Below, piece after piece: positions 11,801 through 23,130 of a DNA stretch of 64,000 nt. Each line of letters begins with the position of its first letter. Positions within the stretch are counted from its first letter, which is position 1. A program made the translations under genes and the position numbers. The DNA lies in contig NC_061806.1 of assembly GCF_021462225.1 (NCBI RefSeq), forward strand, positions 124,001 through 188,000, read 5' to 3'. The notes beneath the pieces are model-generated. The model did no database searches, was not told where the DNA came from, and saw only the letters and a list, made by a program, of their open reading frames with translations. The DNA is from Girardinichthys multiradiatus. Lineage: Eukaryota > Chordata > Actinopteri > Cyprinodontiformes > Goodeidae.

Positions 11801-13006
11801 GTTATAGAAATATAAATACATTTCTTAATAAGTTAGGCAATAAATAAATTCTTGTATTTACAATTACTGCTTTCATATTAACTTAAAAAACTTGTAAACA
11901 GAAGATGATATTCAGCACTGAGATGTTTTCTTTTACAGTGATGAAAGGTAATGTCTTCACATTAAGTCACCGACTGTTGGCCTCTGTCACACAGCCTATG
12001 GTGTTCAGTGTTGTCAAATGCAGACTGACCATTAATGGCTTATGAATTACATAACATGAGTCAGGAGTCAGAGTTTCCCTCTGATAAATTACAATGGAAT
12101 CAGATACACATTTGTCAAGGGGGTGGTGGTAACATCATTGAAACCTTCTAGCTTATCTTTAAATAAAAACAAACACTTGAACCATCACAATAGACCCACT
12201 GTATTACTGTTGATCAGCAAACAGGAGGCACACTGTGTGTGAGTGGAAAGGCTAAAAGTGAACCTTGAATAAGCTAATTGATTATTACGTAAATCCCAGA
12301 GAGATGACATTCATTCCACCATGGCCATGCGGGCCGGGTGTAACTTAGCTGCCATTTTCAAGTACTGCCTGATCATTCAAAAGCTATTTGGACGTTTGCC
12401 TTAAACATTAAGCAGGACAGCAGATTCCAACTCTGATACAGAGGAATGGTAAAACAAAGGTCAGCAAGGACATTTGAAATAATGCAGATCAAATATGTAG
12501 AGTCCAGGTGACTCTAGGATATAAATGACACAATTCTCTATGTAGATAATTTTCAAGGTGACTATCTCAAAAGGTCACGCAGGTGTTTCGTCTTTTTGGC
12601 CGAAATTTCTAGGCCCTGTTGGTAGTTTTGACCTTTCTTGAATATTTAACCCTTCAGTGATATAGACATTTTTTATATCTCTGATTGATAGATACCATTT
12701 TTACAAATAAACTGCAATTTGGTCCGTTATAGTTCAAAGGAAATAAAAAGAAATGACATCTTCATATATGCGTATTCCTCCATTTAGGATTCCTCTTTCA
12801 GACCTTAGGAACCTCCCAAAGTTTGAGTCGGCTGTTCAAATATTTCTTCCTTTTCCTCTTTTTGCTTTCATGTTTCCACTTCTGCTTCCACAGAACTGTT
12901 AGTCCTTTTAAACTTCATTGCTGAAGGCGAAAGGAGTTAGAGGAGTCTCTCCAATCCGTGGAGGTAGGATCCATTAAGTCAGAACATCCTTTTTCTCCTT
13001 AATCCT
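8863..13006. other. AT-rich region downstream of edn2, includes its probable 3' UTR
   Basis: No coding region is supported. Its right part, adjacent to the edn2 stop codon, should be the 3' UTR of edn2 on the minus strand, but the polyadenylation site cannot be fixed from sequence alone. A minus-strand AATAAA is seen near 11690. The rest (8.9-11.6 kb) shows no recognisable repeats or conserved frames. Confidence 0.4.
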
Positions 13007-14844
13007 CTATCTTCTTCTTTTAACTTTTTTGGCTCCAGAAGAGTTCATGTTTGATGACTGAATGCCTTTTGCGATTGCCATGTTGGACTGGACCACAGAT
13101 CTAAGATATATAAAAAGAATCCAGGTCAGAGATGCTTGTTGTTTATCAGGAATAACCATAAAGCCACACCAAAGACGGGAACTTTGTGATTTACCTTAAA
13201 GATGACAGCAATTCATGAATGCTTGTGCCAGTAACGTTTTGCAATGAGTCCAAGACATTAGTTCTGCTGTCTTCTGAGCTGTGGAGACATACCATGAGAT
13301 TAATAAAATGAGGGCTGATACTTTCCATTGATTGCATGTTGATGAGACAAACATTTCTTTAAAAAAAGCTCAAATTATTGTATTTTTACCACTTTACCTT
13401 ACATTTTTAGAAAATGAGATTTACAAACTGATCCTAGTTTGGATGCAATTGTTCAGGACCAACTAGGAGTAAATATTTTTAGATGCCTTATGGGTAAAAA
13501 GCAGGACGTGCCTTACAAAACATCTTCAAGGATAACATCAAAAGATGATGATTAATCCTTAGTGGTACTTTCAGACCCCAATAAGCCAAAGACGCAACAA
13601 GCATTCCTTAGAGCCACAACAGAAATGTAAACTTTCTTAAAATAGCTGTGCTGCTAATAAACCATTGTCACTTCTATCAAACCCTTCCAAAAAATGCAGG
13701 CTTCATTATTTGCACTGCCCTCATGCAGCAGTGCCACTATCACAGATCCGATCATTGTGTCTTCTCTCTGACTCAGTGTCTGTATCGACATGCTTCTTGG
13801 ATGTATCATTTAAAACCAAGAAAGAAGTAGAAGCTGCTCTGATACTATCTTGCAAATCCATAATGAGGGGAAAGACTGATTTTGCTGCAGGGCAGGTAGG
13901 TAGCTAGGTGGAGGAATAAAATAAAAAATTTTAAAAAAGCATCACTCACCTTTTACGGCAAAAGCCACGGCAGTTTTTATCAGCAGGATCGTGGCATTCG
14001 CATCGGTTGGTTGACCGACGACTGCGAGATGCGGAACTTCCCAGACCATAAGGTAGGAGCTTGCTGTCAAGGACAAATGAAACGTTTTAGATTGCGATAG
14101 CTTACTAGAGTGCCTCTGGCACTGGAATTGGAGATTCAATTTTTACACAACCACCAACCAGTAACATCTCTCCATTTGGCTGACGTCTTGTGGAACCTCA
14201 CCTTGGTGTGTTGACCCAGATAATGTCCAGGTGACAGAAGTAGATGCACTCTTTATCTTCCCAGTTGTTACAGGAACAGCGCTTGGTCCTGGTGCGGTGT
14301 GGATGCAGCGCTTGGACTGGCACTTGCTGGTCTGATAAAGGCAATCCATAGCCTAACAGGACACAAGGGATCCAGATATTAGAAAGTGTGCACTAAGCCT
14401 TTGTTGTGAGACTGTACGGTTAGAAATAATCAATTGCATATATACTTACAAATGGACATATATCTGGGGATCAGACACCTATTGGTTCCTAAATGTTATA
14501 AGTTATTTAACTTATTCCAATTCAGACAACACACTATCTTAACCAGAAGTGCCCAGGTCATTAACCCTGTGCTTATATTGTGTTTAATCTCTAATAAAAG
14601 GTGTGTTTCTTATCAGAACTGAAAGTTCCCTGGAAGCCTGCACTATCCGTTTCTATTTACATACTGTGTTTACTAGTCAAAGTCTGCAAAATAGAATAAA
14701 AGTAAAATATCCTTACTCAAAGTCTAAAAATCTTTAATAAATGTTCAACTTTCAAATTTTATTCACAAAAAACAACTTACCATCTTGTAGAGACATGCAG
14801 ATAATGCATAAACAGAGCATTTTGCACATCAAAGAATCCATCAT
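13007..14844 (-). CDS. edn2: preproendothelin, probably endothelin-2 (five coding exons)
   Basis: This gene encodes a secreted vasoactive peptide precursor that acts on G-protein-coupled endothelin receptors. Exons are 14781-14844, 14202-14352, 13950-14063, 13195-13278 and 13007-13100. All introns are GT/AG and the phases agree, giving 168 residues. Residues 1-20 form a hydrophobic signal peptide (two adjacent ATGs at 14844 and 14841). RTKR (43-46) is the furin site. The mature peptide spans 47-67, with cysteines at 47, 49, 57 and 61 and the invariant HLDIIW end, followed by Val68 for converting-enzyme cleavage. A second dibasic site (SRSRR) precedes an endothelin-like repeat with cysteines at 93, 95, 103 and 107. 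Trp at mature position 6 and a HIVEP3-like neighbour favour edn2 over edn1. The C-terminus is basic (KKVKRRR). No disabling lesion is seen. Confidence 0.9.
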
Positions 14845-14959
14845 TGTTCTTTGTGTTGTTAGATGAAGTTTTGATGAGCTAAGGTCGACAGATGGGTCTT
14901 GTGTCTCAAGGCTGGAGAGCAGCAACAGGTGCTTTGTGTTCATGCCTCAGCCAGGAGCT

Positions 14960-14973
14960 TCTACTTATATCCC
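14960..14973 (-). promoter_or_regulatory. edn2: probable TATA box of edn2
   Basis: On the minus strand the sequence reads 'cgggatataagtagaagc', a TATA-like element about 120 bases upstream of the start codon. This predicts transcription starting near 14935-14940 and a 5' UTR of roughly 90 bases. Endothelin genes are known to have TATA promoters. The assignment is by position and motif only. Confidence 0.5.
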
Positions 14974-16085
14974 GACAGCTCCTCCTACATCTGTGGAACT
15001 TGGCTGTTGTTGCACAAGATGCCGAGACTCCACCTGCCACCCCCTCCGTCACACCATCCTCAGCACGGTGACACACAACATTCCAGTCACCGAAGCAAAA
15101 CCGCTGTCTCCTCCTGGAATATTATCCAGACACTGATTTGGAAATTCAAACAAGGCCAAAAAGAATTTTTGCTGAACAGTGAGGGTGGAAATGTTTCTAA
15201 ATAGCTCTTAAATAATCATGTCTCCAGAGATGTCATATTATTTTCTTCTGCCATTTCATTTCATCTCTAGTTATACTCTTATTGGCCATAAATGTGCTAG
15301 GGTCAGATTTAGGGTTATAATTATTGTCAGGCAAAGGTTAAAGCTGAATGAGAGATCAAAATATTTACCTTTTTGACAAATACAATGATTTGTTAAAATA
15401 ATCAGGACTAAACAGCAGCTGAGAAGGGTTGTGTCAGGCTGTGGGATGCCTTATTTGTTTTTCCCTCATTCCGCAGTCTACAGACATGCGGATGGAATCG
15501 GAGCAACAGAGGAAGAGATGACCCGCAACAGAGGCAATGCATGTGCCTTGCTTCTGATACGAGGATGAAAAGAAGGGCTGTCAGCACCCCCCGCAGGAAG
15601 GTGAGGTCATAGCAGTGTCGCCTCAAACAAACAGTCCCTGCTGCATGCAACACAATTTGACCTTCCTAGAGAGATACGCAGCAGACTGCCAAATCAGTTT
15701 TCTGCAACCCACACACACTACCAAGCACATTCTACAGTAAAACACAAACAGCCCTCTCCCCTCCCCAGACACCAGATACTGTATCAATGACCTGGGTGCC
15801 CACACAGTTTGAGCAGTGAAAGTATGTCATTCAAACATGTGTGGTATTCTTTTCCATTGTCAGGTGTAGAATGTTATGTGTTCTTTAGATCCACAGGCAT
15901 TTACCAGCAAAACTGATACAAAGCATCTGATAATAGAATACCAGGGGGAGAAATTAAAGGATTTCAGTCAAATAGTAGTAAAAATATTAACACAACAAAG
16001 TCTGGCTGTTTTTCATTTGATTTTTGTTTTTTTGTTTTTTGGAAACTCTTCTTCCAGCTGTTCCATTTAAAGAGGACATATCATG
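14974..16085. other. edn2 upstream region, no gene recognised
   Basis: This is the 5' flank of edn2. No further exon, repeat terminus or conserved frame was recognised. Open frames at 15.4-15.8 kb have no family features. Confidence 0.45.
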
Positions 16086-16720
16086 CAAAATCCACTTTCG
16101 TCCTCTGTTTCATCCGGGATCGGGTCGCAGGGGCAGCAGACTCAGCAGAGACGCCCAGACGTCCCTCTCCCCAGACACCTCCTCCAGCTCCTTCAGGGGG
16201 AGCCCAAGGCGTTCCCAGGCCAGCCAAGAGACATAGTCCCTCCAGCGTGTCCTGGGCCGTCCCTTGGGCCTCCTCCCGGTGGGACGTGCCTGGAACACCT
16301 CCCGAGGAAGGCGTCCAGGAGACATCCGGTATAGATACCCGAGCCACTTCAACTGGCTCCTCTCGATGTGGAGGAGCAGCGGCTCTACTCCGAGACCCTC
16401 CCAGATGGCCGAGCTCCTCACCCTATCTCTAAGGGAGTGCCCGGCCACCCTACGGAGGAAGCTCATTTCAGCTGCTTGTATCCAGGATCTCGTTCTTTCG
16501 GTCATGACCCAAAGTTCATGGCCATAGGTGAGGATAGGAACGTAGACTGACCGGTAAATCGAGAGCTTCACTTTTCAGCTCAGCTCTCTATTCACCACAA
16601 CGGACCGGCAGAACGTCCCCATTACTGTGGCAGCTGCACTGATCCGTCTGTCGATCTCCCGCTCCATTCTCCCCTCACTGGTGAACAAGACCCCAAGATA
16701 CTTGAACTCCTCCACTTGAG
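16086..16720 (-). mobile_element. 5'-truncated Rex3 retrotransposon, 3' end
   Basis: Minus-strand translation gives the C-terminal Rex3 reverse-transcriptase region in one open frame at 16110-16571: LTYGHELWVMTERTRS, EMSFLRRVAGHSLRDRV, GVEPLLLHIERSQLKWLG, GRPRTRWRDYVSWLAWE and VWASLLSLLPLRPDPG. Upstream, 16600-16720 matches the preceding PQVEEFKYLGVLF region in a shifted frame. Unlike the copy at 2.2-4.3 kb, the normal 3' end with the 'gatcgggtcgcaggggcagc' segment is kept. This is a typical 5'-truncated LINE insertion and is non-functional. Confidence 0.85.
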
Positions 16721-17554
16721 CCCTTAAATACATTTTGTTATTTACTTGGAGTCTGTAGGAGTGCAGAAAAGTTTATTTAGTCTCTCCAGGTGCTGTGTAG
16801 ATATCTTTATATTCTGTTTGGGTCATATTTTTTCAATCCATGGGGTGTGAAGTACCTCAAAAGCATTTAAAGAGATGGCACCGAAGCGAGCTGATCTTAG
16901 ATGCACCTCAGAACAGGGATGGAAGAGGGGCCAGTGGAGCTACAATAACAAGGAGTTCATGCTAAAGCATTGCATTTCCACTTTATATAGACCACAACTG
17001 AATGATTTAAGTGCGAAAAAGATGGATTTAAAAGCAGGATATGTCCACATTAAGGGTTGCCATATCAGATCATCTTCCTCAATCTCACTCTATGTCTAGC
17101 ATCCTACTCTGTTACAACAGCACTTATTTAAAGACTTGTTTATAGTTTCCAGGCTTCCTTCCACCTGCACTCTACCCACTGCTCATCACACTGTCATCTG
17201 CAAACATCATGACCTCATCTGTCTACATGTCTATCACCTTTGCACACAAGAAGAGACTCAGGGCTGATCCCTGATGTGGTCTCATTTCCACTTTAACCAA
17301 TCTGTCATTTCTACCACACAACTCACCCCTGTTTTCCTTTCCATGTACATATTCTGCACCACATTCATGCGCTTCATACAGTTGTTCTCCTAAAAACGTA
17401 TACACTTTTTCTAGTTCCACAAGGACAGGGCACAGTGTCCATCTCTATACTTCTGTATCAACACTCTTAAAGGAAGTTTAAAACCATATGGCTGCAGATG
17501 AAAGCTGAACTGAAAATCTAATGGTATTCTACTTGTTGTCTCTTGTTTACCAAA
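16721..17554. other. intergenic DNA, nothing recognised
   Basis: No gene or repeat boundary could be identified between the Rex3 fragment and the next Tc1-like element. Confidence 0.45.
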
Positions 17555-19119
17555 GGGGACTCCCTGAACCCCCGGAACTTTGTCACATTTAACTACATTA
17601 CAATCAAAAACTTGAATGTATTTTATTAGAACTTTATGTGGCGGACCAACACAATGTTGTGCATAATTGTGACATGAAAGAAAAATGGTAAATTGTTAAC
17701 AAATTTTTACAAACTAAAATCTGACAAATTTGCCAATTCTTTGCAAAATAGCTCAGACTCTATTGGATGGAGAGCATCTGTAACATTAACTTTCAAACCA
17801 CAGCTTTGACTTTGACTGGGCCATTCGAACACATGGATGGATGTGTTGATCTAAACTATCCCATTGTCTCTCTCGCTGTACGTTTAGGGTAGTTTTCTTA
17901 GTGGAAGATGAACATCTGCAATTGTCTTCCCCTGTTAGATGCTGCAAAATACTTTTGTCCACCTTTGTCCTTTATTTATCTCCATTCATCTTCTCATCAG
18001 CTCTAAGCAGCCACCTTGCCTCTTCTGTCTAAAAGCATTCCCACCACATGATGCTGCCACCACCAGCATGTATCACCATGGAGACAATACGTTCATGATA
18101 CTATCTTGTTAGTTTTCCTACACATATTCTCCAATGTTTGATTTTGGTTTCATCTGACTAGAGCACTTTTTTTTCCACATGGTTCCTGTGTTAAGACAGG
18201 ACCAAATGCTTTCTTTCATCAAAGGCATTGATCTCGCTACTCTTGCACTAAGATCCCATTTGTAGTGTGTGACTAACTGAAGACCTCTGCAGCTCCTTCA
18301 GAGTGCCAGGTAACCTCTTGGTTATTTCTCTGATTATTGGTCTCCTTTTATAGCCTGTAAATGTAAGTGGACGGCCATGTCTTGGTAGGTTTGCAGTTGT
18401 ATGCTCTTTCCATTTTTAATGATTAATTAAACAGTACAAGATGTTTGGATGTTGTTTGATCACTTAACCGTGCTATAAACATGACTTTATCCCTGAACTG
18501 TCTGCTGTGTTCGTTGGTCTTTATGTTGCTTTTTGTTCTCTGATATTCTCTAACTATCCTCCGTTGGCCTTCACAGAACAGTTGGATTTATACGCATATT
18601 TGGACTCCAAGTGGTTCCACTGGATTTCTTTTAGGGTATCCGAAGTGGCTGAACACATATCCATGCAACATTTTCCAGATTTTCATTCATTCATTCATTC
18701 GAATACACCGAATACATATGCATATCCACACTTTTCAGATTTTCTTTTGTAAACATTTTAAACACATGTATTGTTTTTCTTCCACCTTCAAATCTAGGTA
18801 GTACTTGTGTGTTGGTCTTTCACATTACATTTCAAAAGAATACAATTTTGTTGTTTTTTTTTTTTTTAAAGAATTTTTTCAGCACTAGAGGGCTTTATTT
18901 TTGATAGTAGTCAGACAGGGGCAAAGAGAGGGGGAGACATTCGGCAAAGGTCATCTGGTCCGGGACTCAAACCCAGGACGCTTCGAGGACTATAGCCTCT
19001 ATATGTGGTCACGTGCTAAACCCTACACCAACAGCGCCACGCCCCAATTTTGTGGTTTTAAACGTGACAAAATGTGCTAAAACCTCAAGGGGTGTGAATA
19101 CTTTTGCAAGGAAGTGTAT
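17555..19119 (-). mobile_element. Tc1-like transposon, decayed, with SINE inserted
   Basis: This copy has the same order of blocks as those at 0.9 and 39.4 kb. The left end includes 'ggaactttgtcacatttaac'. The middle 'catgatgctgccaccaccag' (18048-18067) is the reverse complement of a GGGSMM transposase motif. The segment 'gtggacggccatgtcttggt' (18368-18387) belongs to the helix-turn-helix part. The right end is 'ggtgtgaatacttttgcaag' (19090-19110). Numerous stops and indels rule out an active transposase. A tRNA-derived SINE is inserted at 18852-19044. Confidence 0.65.
18852..19044 (-). mobile_element. tRNA-derived SINE with 9-bp target-site duplication
   Basis: The insert is flanked by direct copies of 'caattttgt' (18843-18851 and 19045-19053). 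Read on the minus strand it starts with 'ggggcgtggcgctgttggtg', containing an A-box-like 'tggcgctgttgg', then a B-box 'ggtttgagtcc', a body, an 'aataaagccc' segment and a poly-A tail (the T-run at 18854-18868 on the plus strand). Head, body, A-tail and target duplication together are diagnostic of LINE-mobilised retroposition. The host is a decayed Tc1-like element, so the SINE is the younger of the two. Confidence 0.8.
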
Positions 19120-20622
19120 TTGCATGGATATGAATTTAAAAGATTTATTAAATACATAATAATTAAATAATAATTGTAATTAAATAAAATCCCTTTGCCA
19201 GATGTTTGCCCTGTTTTACAAACTAATTGGAACCTATGTTTTAGTAGTTTTTTTAGAGGACTAAATTTAAGTCCTCATGCAGGATCCTAAGGATATTCCA
19301 TGCTGTATATGATCACAAAATAAAAGAAGTGTTGATGTATTTGTTTTACACATTATTTACCATAAATGGTTTCAAATGTATCCGAGGCAGAACATAGACC
19401 AGAAGGTCAAATTTAAAAACAGGAAAGACTTCAATTGTTCAGTTGATGCTGGATGGAAAATCTGGTTGAGGAATTTTTACATCAGCACTCCAGTGAAAAT
19501 GTGATAGATAGAAGGTTCTTAGAGAAACAACAGGAGGAAAAAACATGGCTGGAGTATTGTGCACTAGTTTTAGATGGTTAAGGTTAAGAGGAAATGCCAA
19601 AAGGATGTCAGAATGTGGACAGACTGATATTGGACCAATCACTGGTTTACAGTGAGGTGATAAAAAACTAGTGATCTAGAGTAAATATTTGTCTGATTGA
19701 GAAATGCACTCAATCTGAAGGTAACCATTGGCCCTCATTTCCTTTTCGCTTGCTGCTTGGCAGTGTGGCAGGGTAAAATATGTGCTCTTATCTGCCCGTC
19801 ACTTCCGCCTGCTGCTGAGGGAGAAAGAGGAATGTGAGGCGGTGTGATGACAAACAAATAGCGGAGCCATAATTGTAGAATTCTCTGAGGTAGTTGTGCA
19901 GTTTCAGATATTGTCTGATACTGTAATATGAATCACCAAAATATGTACAGTAGTAACTGCTCACTCTGTGTCATTAGATCAATCTTCTATATTAGCTCCA
20001 AGGTTAACATCCTAGCAAAGGCTTCTAAAGGCCACCTTGAGAAGCAAACTTGATGTACCTGATACTACATCATTTTGGAAGAAATACTAGCCCACTCAAT
20101 TCATCGACATTCATTTTTTTATACTTCTCTTCAAGCCACCCCCTCCACCCACAGTCAGGTTAAGGTCTGTACTTTGACTGGGCAATTGTAACATTTTGAT
20201 TGCAATGCCATGTCTCCTGGCAACCCTCAACATTTATCATGCTAACTGAGACCTGTAAAATTTGAGATGTAGCATCTAGGTTTTGTTGTTGTTTACGTCA
20301 ACATTTGCCTGGAAGATTGAAAACTCTCTTAAATGTTTTCCACTAGTGAATAATCTTTATCACAGTAAAATAATGGATTGGAAATTGTTTGGAAATGGCC
20401 TTAAACCCCTTTCCATATTGATGGGCAGCAACAGTTGATTCTTCACAGTCATTGCATATGTCTTTCTGTCCTGATATTGTGTTAACACACAGACATTCAA
20501 GGTTTTTCCCATAGTTTTATTTCCCATGGCTGTACAATCTGTCCAGGGTGCTAATTTGCTACATATCCACCTACTTGTCTAGTTCTGTCCAAGTATTTAA
20601 ACTGTTTTCACAGCGAATCAAA
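19120..20622. other. intergenic DNA, possible traces of decayed transposon
   Basis: No gene is recognised. Segments at about 20040-20550 (for example 'gccatgtctcctggcaaccc' and 'tgttaacacacagacattca') resemble fragments of old DNA transposons, but no terminus or motif confirms it. Confidence 0.35.
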
Positions 20623-20960
20623 GGTCTGTCATTCAGTCATTTTTTATACTGCTCCTTCCAATGTTGGGTTGCAGGGAAGCTGGTGCCTATCTCCAGCAGT
20701 CTATGGGCAGGAGGCAGGGTACACCTTGGACAGGTCGCCAGTCCATCGCAGGGCAACACACAAACAACTAAGTACACACTCATTCACACCTAAGGACAAT
20801 TTAGAGAGACCAATTAACCTAACAGGCATGTCTTTGGAATGTGGGAGGAAGCCGGAGTACCTGGTGAGAACCCACGCATGCACGGGGAGAACATGCAAAC
20901 TCTATGCAGAAAGACCCCTGGCCGGAAGTCGAACCCTGGACCTTCTTGCTGCAAGCCCCA
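20623..20960 (-). mobile_element. tRNA-derived SINE (same family as 42968-43317), truncated head
   Basis: It is nearly identical over most of its length to the SINE at 42968-43317. Shared blocks include 'gctggtgcctatctccagca', 'gaccaattaacctaacaggc' and 'catgcacggggagaacatgc'. On the minus strand the B-box-like 'ggttcgacttcc' lies near 20925-20940. The tRNA-like head is cut off at about 20957, where the sibling copy continues. It ends on the left in the 'cattcagtca' type tail. Confidence 0.7.
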
Positions 20961-21568
20961 AATTAGCCCCAAATGAAAGGTAAATACCATAGTTTACCTA
21001 TTTGGTATTTACAGCTGATATAAATGCCTGTTAAACACAGCCAACAGATAGTTTAGTTCTATCTGGAAGAGTGGGAAAGGGGTGAAATATTTTTAAGAAG
21101 TGCAGTTTGGATGATGTCCACCAGATAATGTTAATGAGGAAAGCAGAGGAAGCAACAGTCTTATTATGTAGAATATTTTTGTACAGTTGAGTCCTGCCAA
21201 TAAAGATTAGTGTTATGTCAGTGGAGCAGATTTATTTAAATCTAATCTAATCTAAACAATCTCAATGGCAGGAGTTTATGGAACCAAATTTTTTGTGATC
21301 CTATCCAGTGTGGACAAGAAAGGTGGAGTTATTGTCATTTACATCCATTAATTGTGAATTGCAGGCACACCTTTCCCTAACATAAGACTATTTTTGTATC
21401 TTTCCATCCTAAGTAGCGTTCTTCATATGCTATTTCCATTATTCTAGATGTTTATTTTGAGGAATGCCGATGTAGAATTGCAACAGAGAGTCTGCTTGCT
21501 TTAAGTCTGTATCTTCTTATTAGTTGGAGTAGTAAAAACGGGAGCCGAGTATAGAAAAGCAGCTGGTT

Positions 21569-21612
21569 GGGATTCAAACCCAGGACTTTCTTGCTGCAAG
21601 GCAGCAGTGAGC
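21569..21612 (-). mobile_element. small head fragment of the same tRNA-derived SINE
   Basis: The segment 'ttcaaacccaggactttctt' and 'gctgcaaggcagcagtg' matches the head of the SINE at 42968-43317 (43264-43300) on the same strand. The A-box part is lost. It is only about 45 bases, so this may be the separated remainder of a broken SINE. Confidence 0.45.
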
Positions 21613-21856
21613 TTGAAGCTTGTGTTACCAATCCAACGAGCTGGAGCACCTGTCTTCTCTGGGTGGAATATGCACACAGAACTAACACATCAGCTGCTTA
21701 AAAGATTTCTTGGGGACAAGCCTTCTCTTTTTTCCTCTGACAATAACAGCACATTAGTTCTTTCAGAATCAGCTTTATTGGCCACAAACAAGAAAGTTGA
21801 CTCCGGTTTCAAATACATGAACTTTAGAGGAAATAAAATAAAGGAAAAAAATGAAG

Positions 21857-23120
21857 CTGGACAATGAAACTGAAACACCTGGTTTTACACCACAATAATT
21901 TATTAGTATGGTGTAGGGCCTCCTTTTGCGGCCAATACAGCGTCAATTCTTCTTGGGAATGACATATACAAGTCCTGCACAGTGGTCAGAGGGATTTTAA
22001 GTCATTCTTCTTGCAGGATAGTGGCCAGGTCACTACGTGATACTGGTGGAGGAAAACGTTTCCTGACTCGCTCCTCCAAAACACCCCAAAGTGGCTCAAT
22101 AATATTTAGATCTGGTGACTGTGCAGGCCATGGGAGATGTTCAACTTCACTTTCATGTTTATCAAACCAATCTTTCACCAGTCTTGCTGTGTGTATTGGT
22201 GCATTGTCATCCTGATACACGGCACTGCCTTCAGGATACAATGTTTGAACCATTGGATGCACATGGTCCTCAAGAATGGTTCAGTAGTCCTTGGCAGTGA
22301 CACGCCCATCTAGCACAAGTATTGGGCCAAGGGAATGCTATGATATGGCAGCCCAAACCATCATTGATCCATCCCCATGCTTCACTCTAGGCATGCAACA
22401 GTCTGGGTAGTACGCTTCTTTGGGGCTTCTGCACACCGTAACTGTCCCGGATGTGGGGAAAACAGTAAAGGTGGACTCATCAGAGAACAATACATGTTTC
22501 ACATTGTCCACAGCCCAAGATTTGTGCTCCTTGCACCATTGAAACCGACGTTTGGCATTGGCATGAGTGACCAAAGGTTTGGCTATAGCAGCCCGGCCGT
22601 GTATATTGACCCTGTGGAGCTCCCGACGGACAGTTCTGGTGGAAACAGGAGAGTTGAGGTGCACATTTAATTCTGCCGTGATTTGGGCAGCCGTGGTTTT
22701 ATGTTTTTTGGATACAATCCGGGTTAGCACCCGGACATCCCTTTCAGACAGCTTCCTCTTGCATCCACAGTTAATCCTGTTGGATGTGGTTCGTCCTTCT
22801 TGGTGGTATGCTGACATTATCCTGGATACCGTGGCTCTTGATACATCACAAAGACTTGCTGTCATGGTCACAGATGCGCCAGCAAGACGTGCACCAACAA
22901 TTTGTCCTCTTTTGAACTCTGGTATGTCACCCATAATGTTGTGTGCATTTCAATATTTTGAGCAAAACTGTGCTCTTACCCTGCTAATTGAACCTTCACA
23001 CTCTGCTCTTACTGGTGCAATGTGCAATCAATGAAGACTGGCTACCAGGCTGGTCCAATTTAGCCATGAAACCTCCCACACTAAAATGACAGGTGTTTCA
23101 GTTTCATTGTCCAACCCCTG
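21857..23120 (-). mobile_element. Tc1/mariner transposon with DD36E-type transposase (defective)
   Basis: Inverted ends are visible: 'tggacaatgaaactgaaaca' at 21858 and its reverse complement at 23090-23117. The right end continues to 'ccaacccctg' followed by the TA target dinucleotide at 23121-23122. The left outer end has decayed and lacks the matching 'cagggg'. Between them lies a transposase gene on the minus strand (21905-22934) with three premature stops. The right TA directly adjoins the target duplication of a hAT element, so the hAT inserted beside it. Confidence 0.85.
21905..22934 (-). pseudogene. Tc1/mariner transposase pseudogene (DD36E)
   Basis: The product would cut and rejoin transposon ends. 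From the ATG at 22934 there is an N-terminal helix-turn-helix (KRGQIVGARLAGASV...SRATVSRIMSAY), a second DNA-binding part with STRTVRRELHRV, then the catalytic core: VLFSDES (first Asp), YQDDNAPIHTA (second Asp) and LNIIEPLW (Glu). Counting from the second catalytic Asp to the Glu gives 36 residues between them, a DD36E spacing. The frame is broken by a TAG at about 22336-22338, a TGA at about 22280-22285 and a TGA at about 22000. The last two sit where tryptophan or another residue is expected, consistent with CpG-type decay. It is otherwise nearly full length. Confidence 0.85.
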
Positions 23121-23130
23121 TACATGTATG

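Noticed and set aside
13007..14844. Calling the endothelin gene edn1 and the zinc-finger gene hivep1 by the other human pair
   Set aside because: Trp at mature position 6 is an ET-2 feature, and the zinc-finger protein agrees better with recalled HIVEP3 blocks (STESGYFSRSES, LPPKKKRLRLAE, LSHLPLHSQ, IPIGGI.MVQ). A phylogeny could still overturn this.
21763..21800. Another Rex1 3' end ('cagaatcagctttattggcc')
   Set aside because: It is only about 30 bases of similarity to the Rex1 tail, too little to claim as an element.
22377..23034. Plus-strand frames of 97 and 155 codons
   Set aside because: They lie antisense to the Tc1/mariner transposase.
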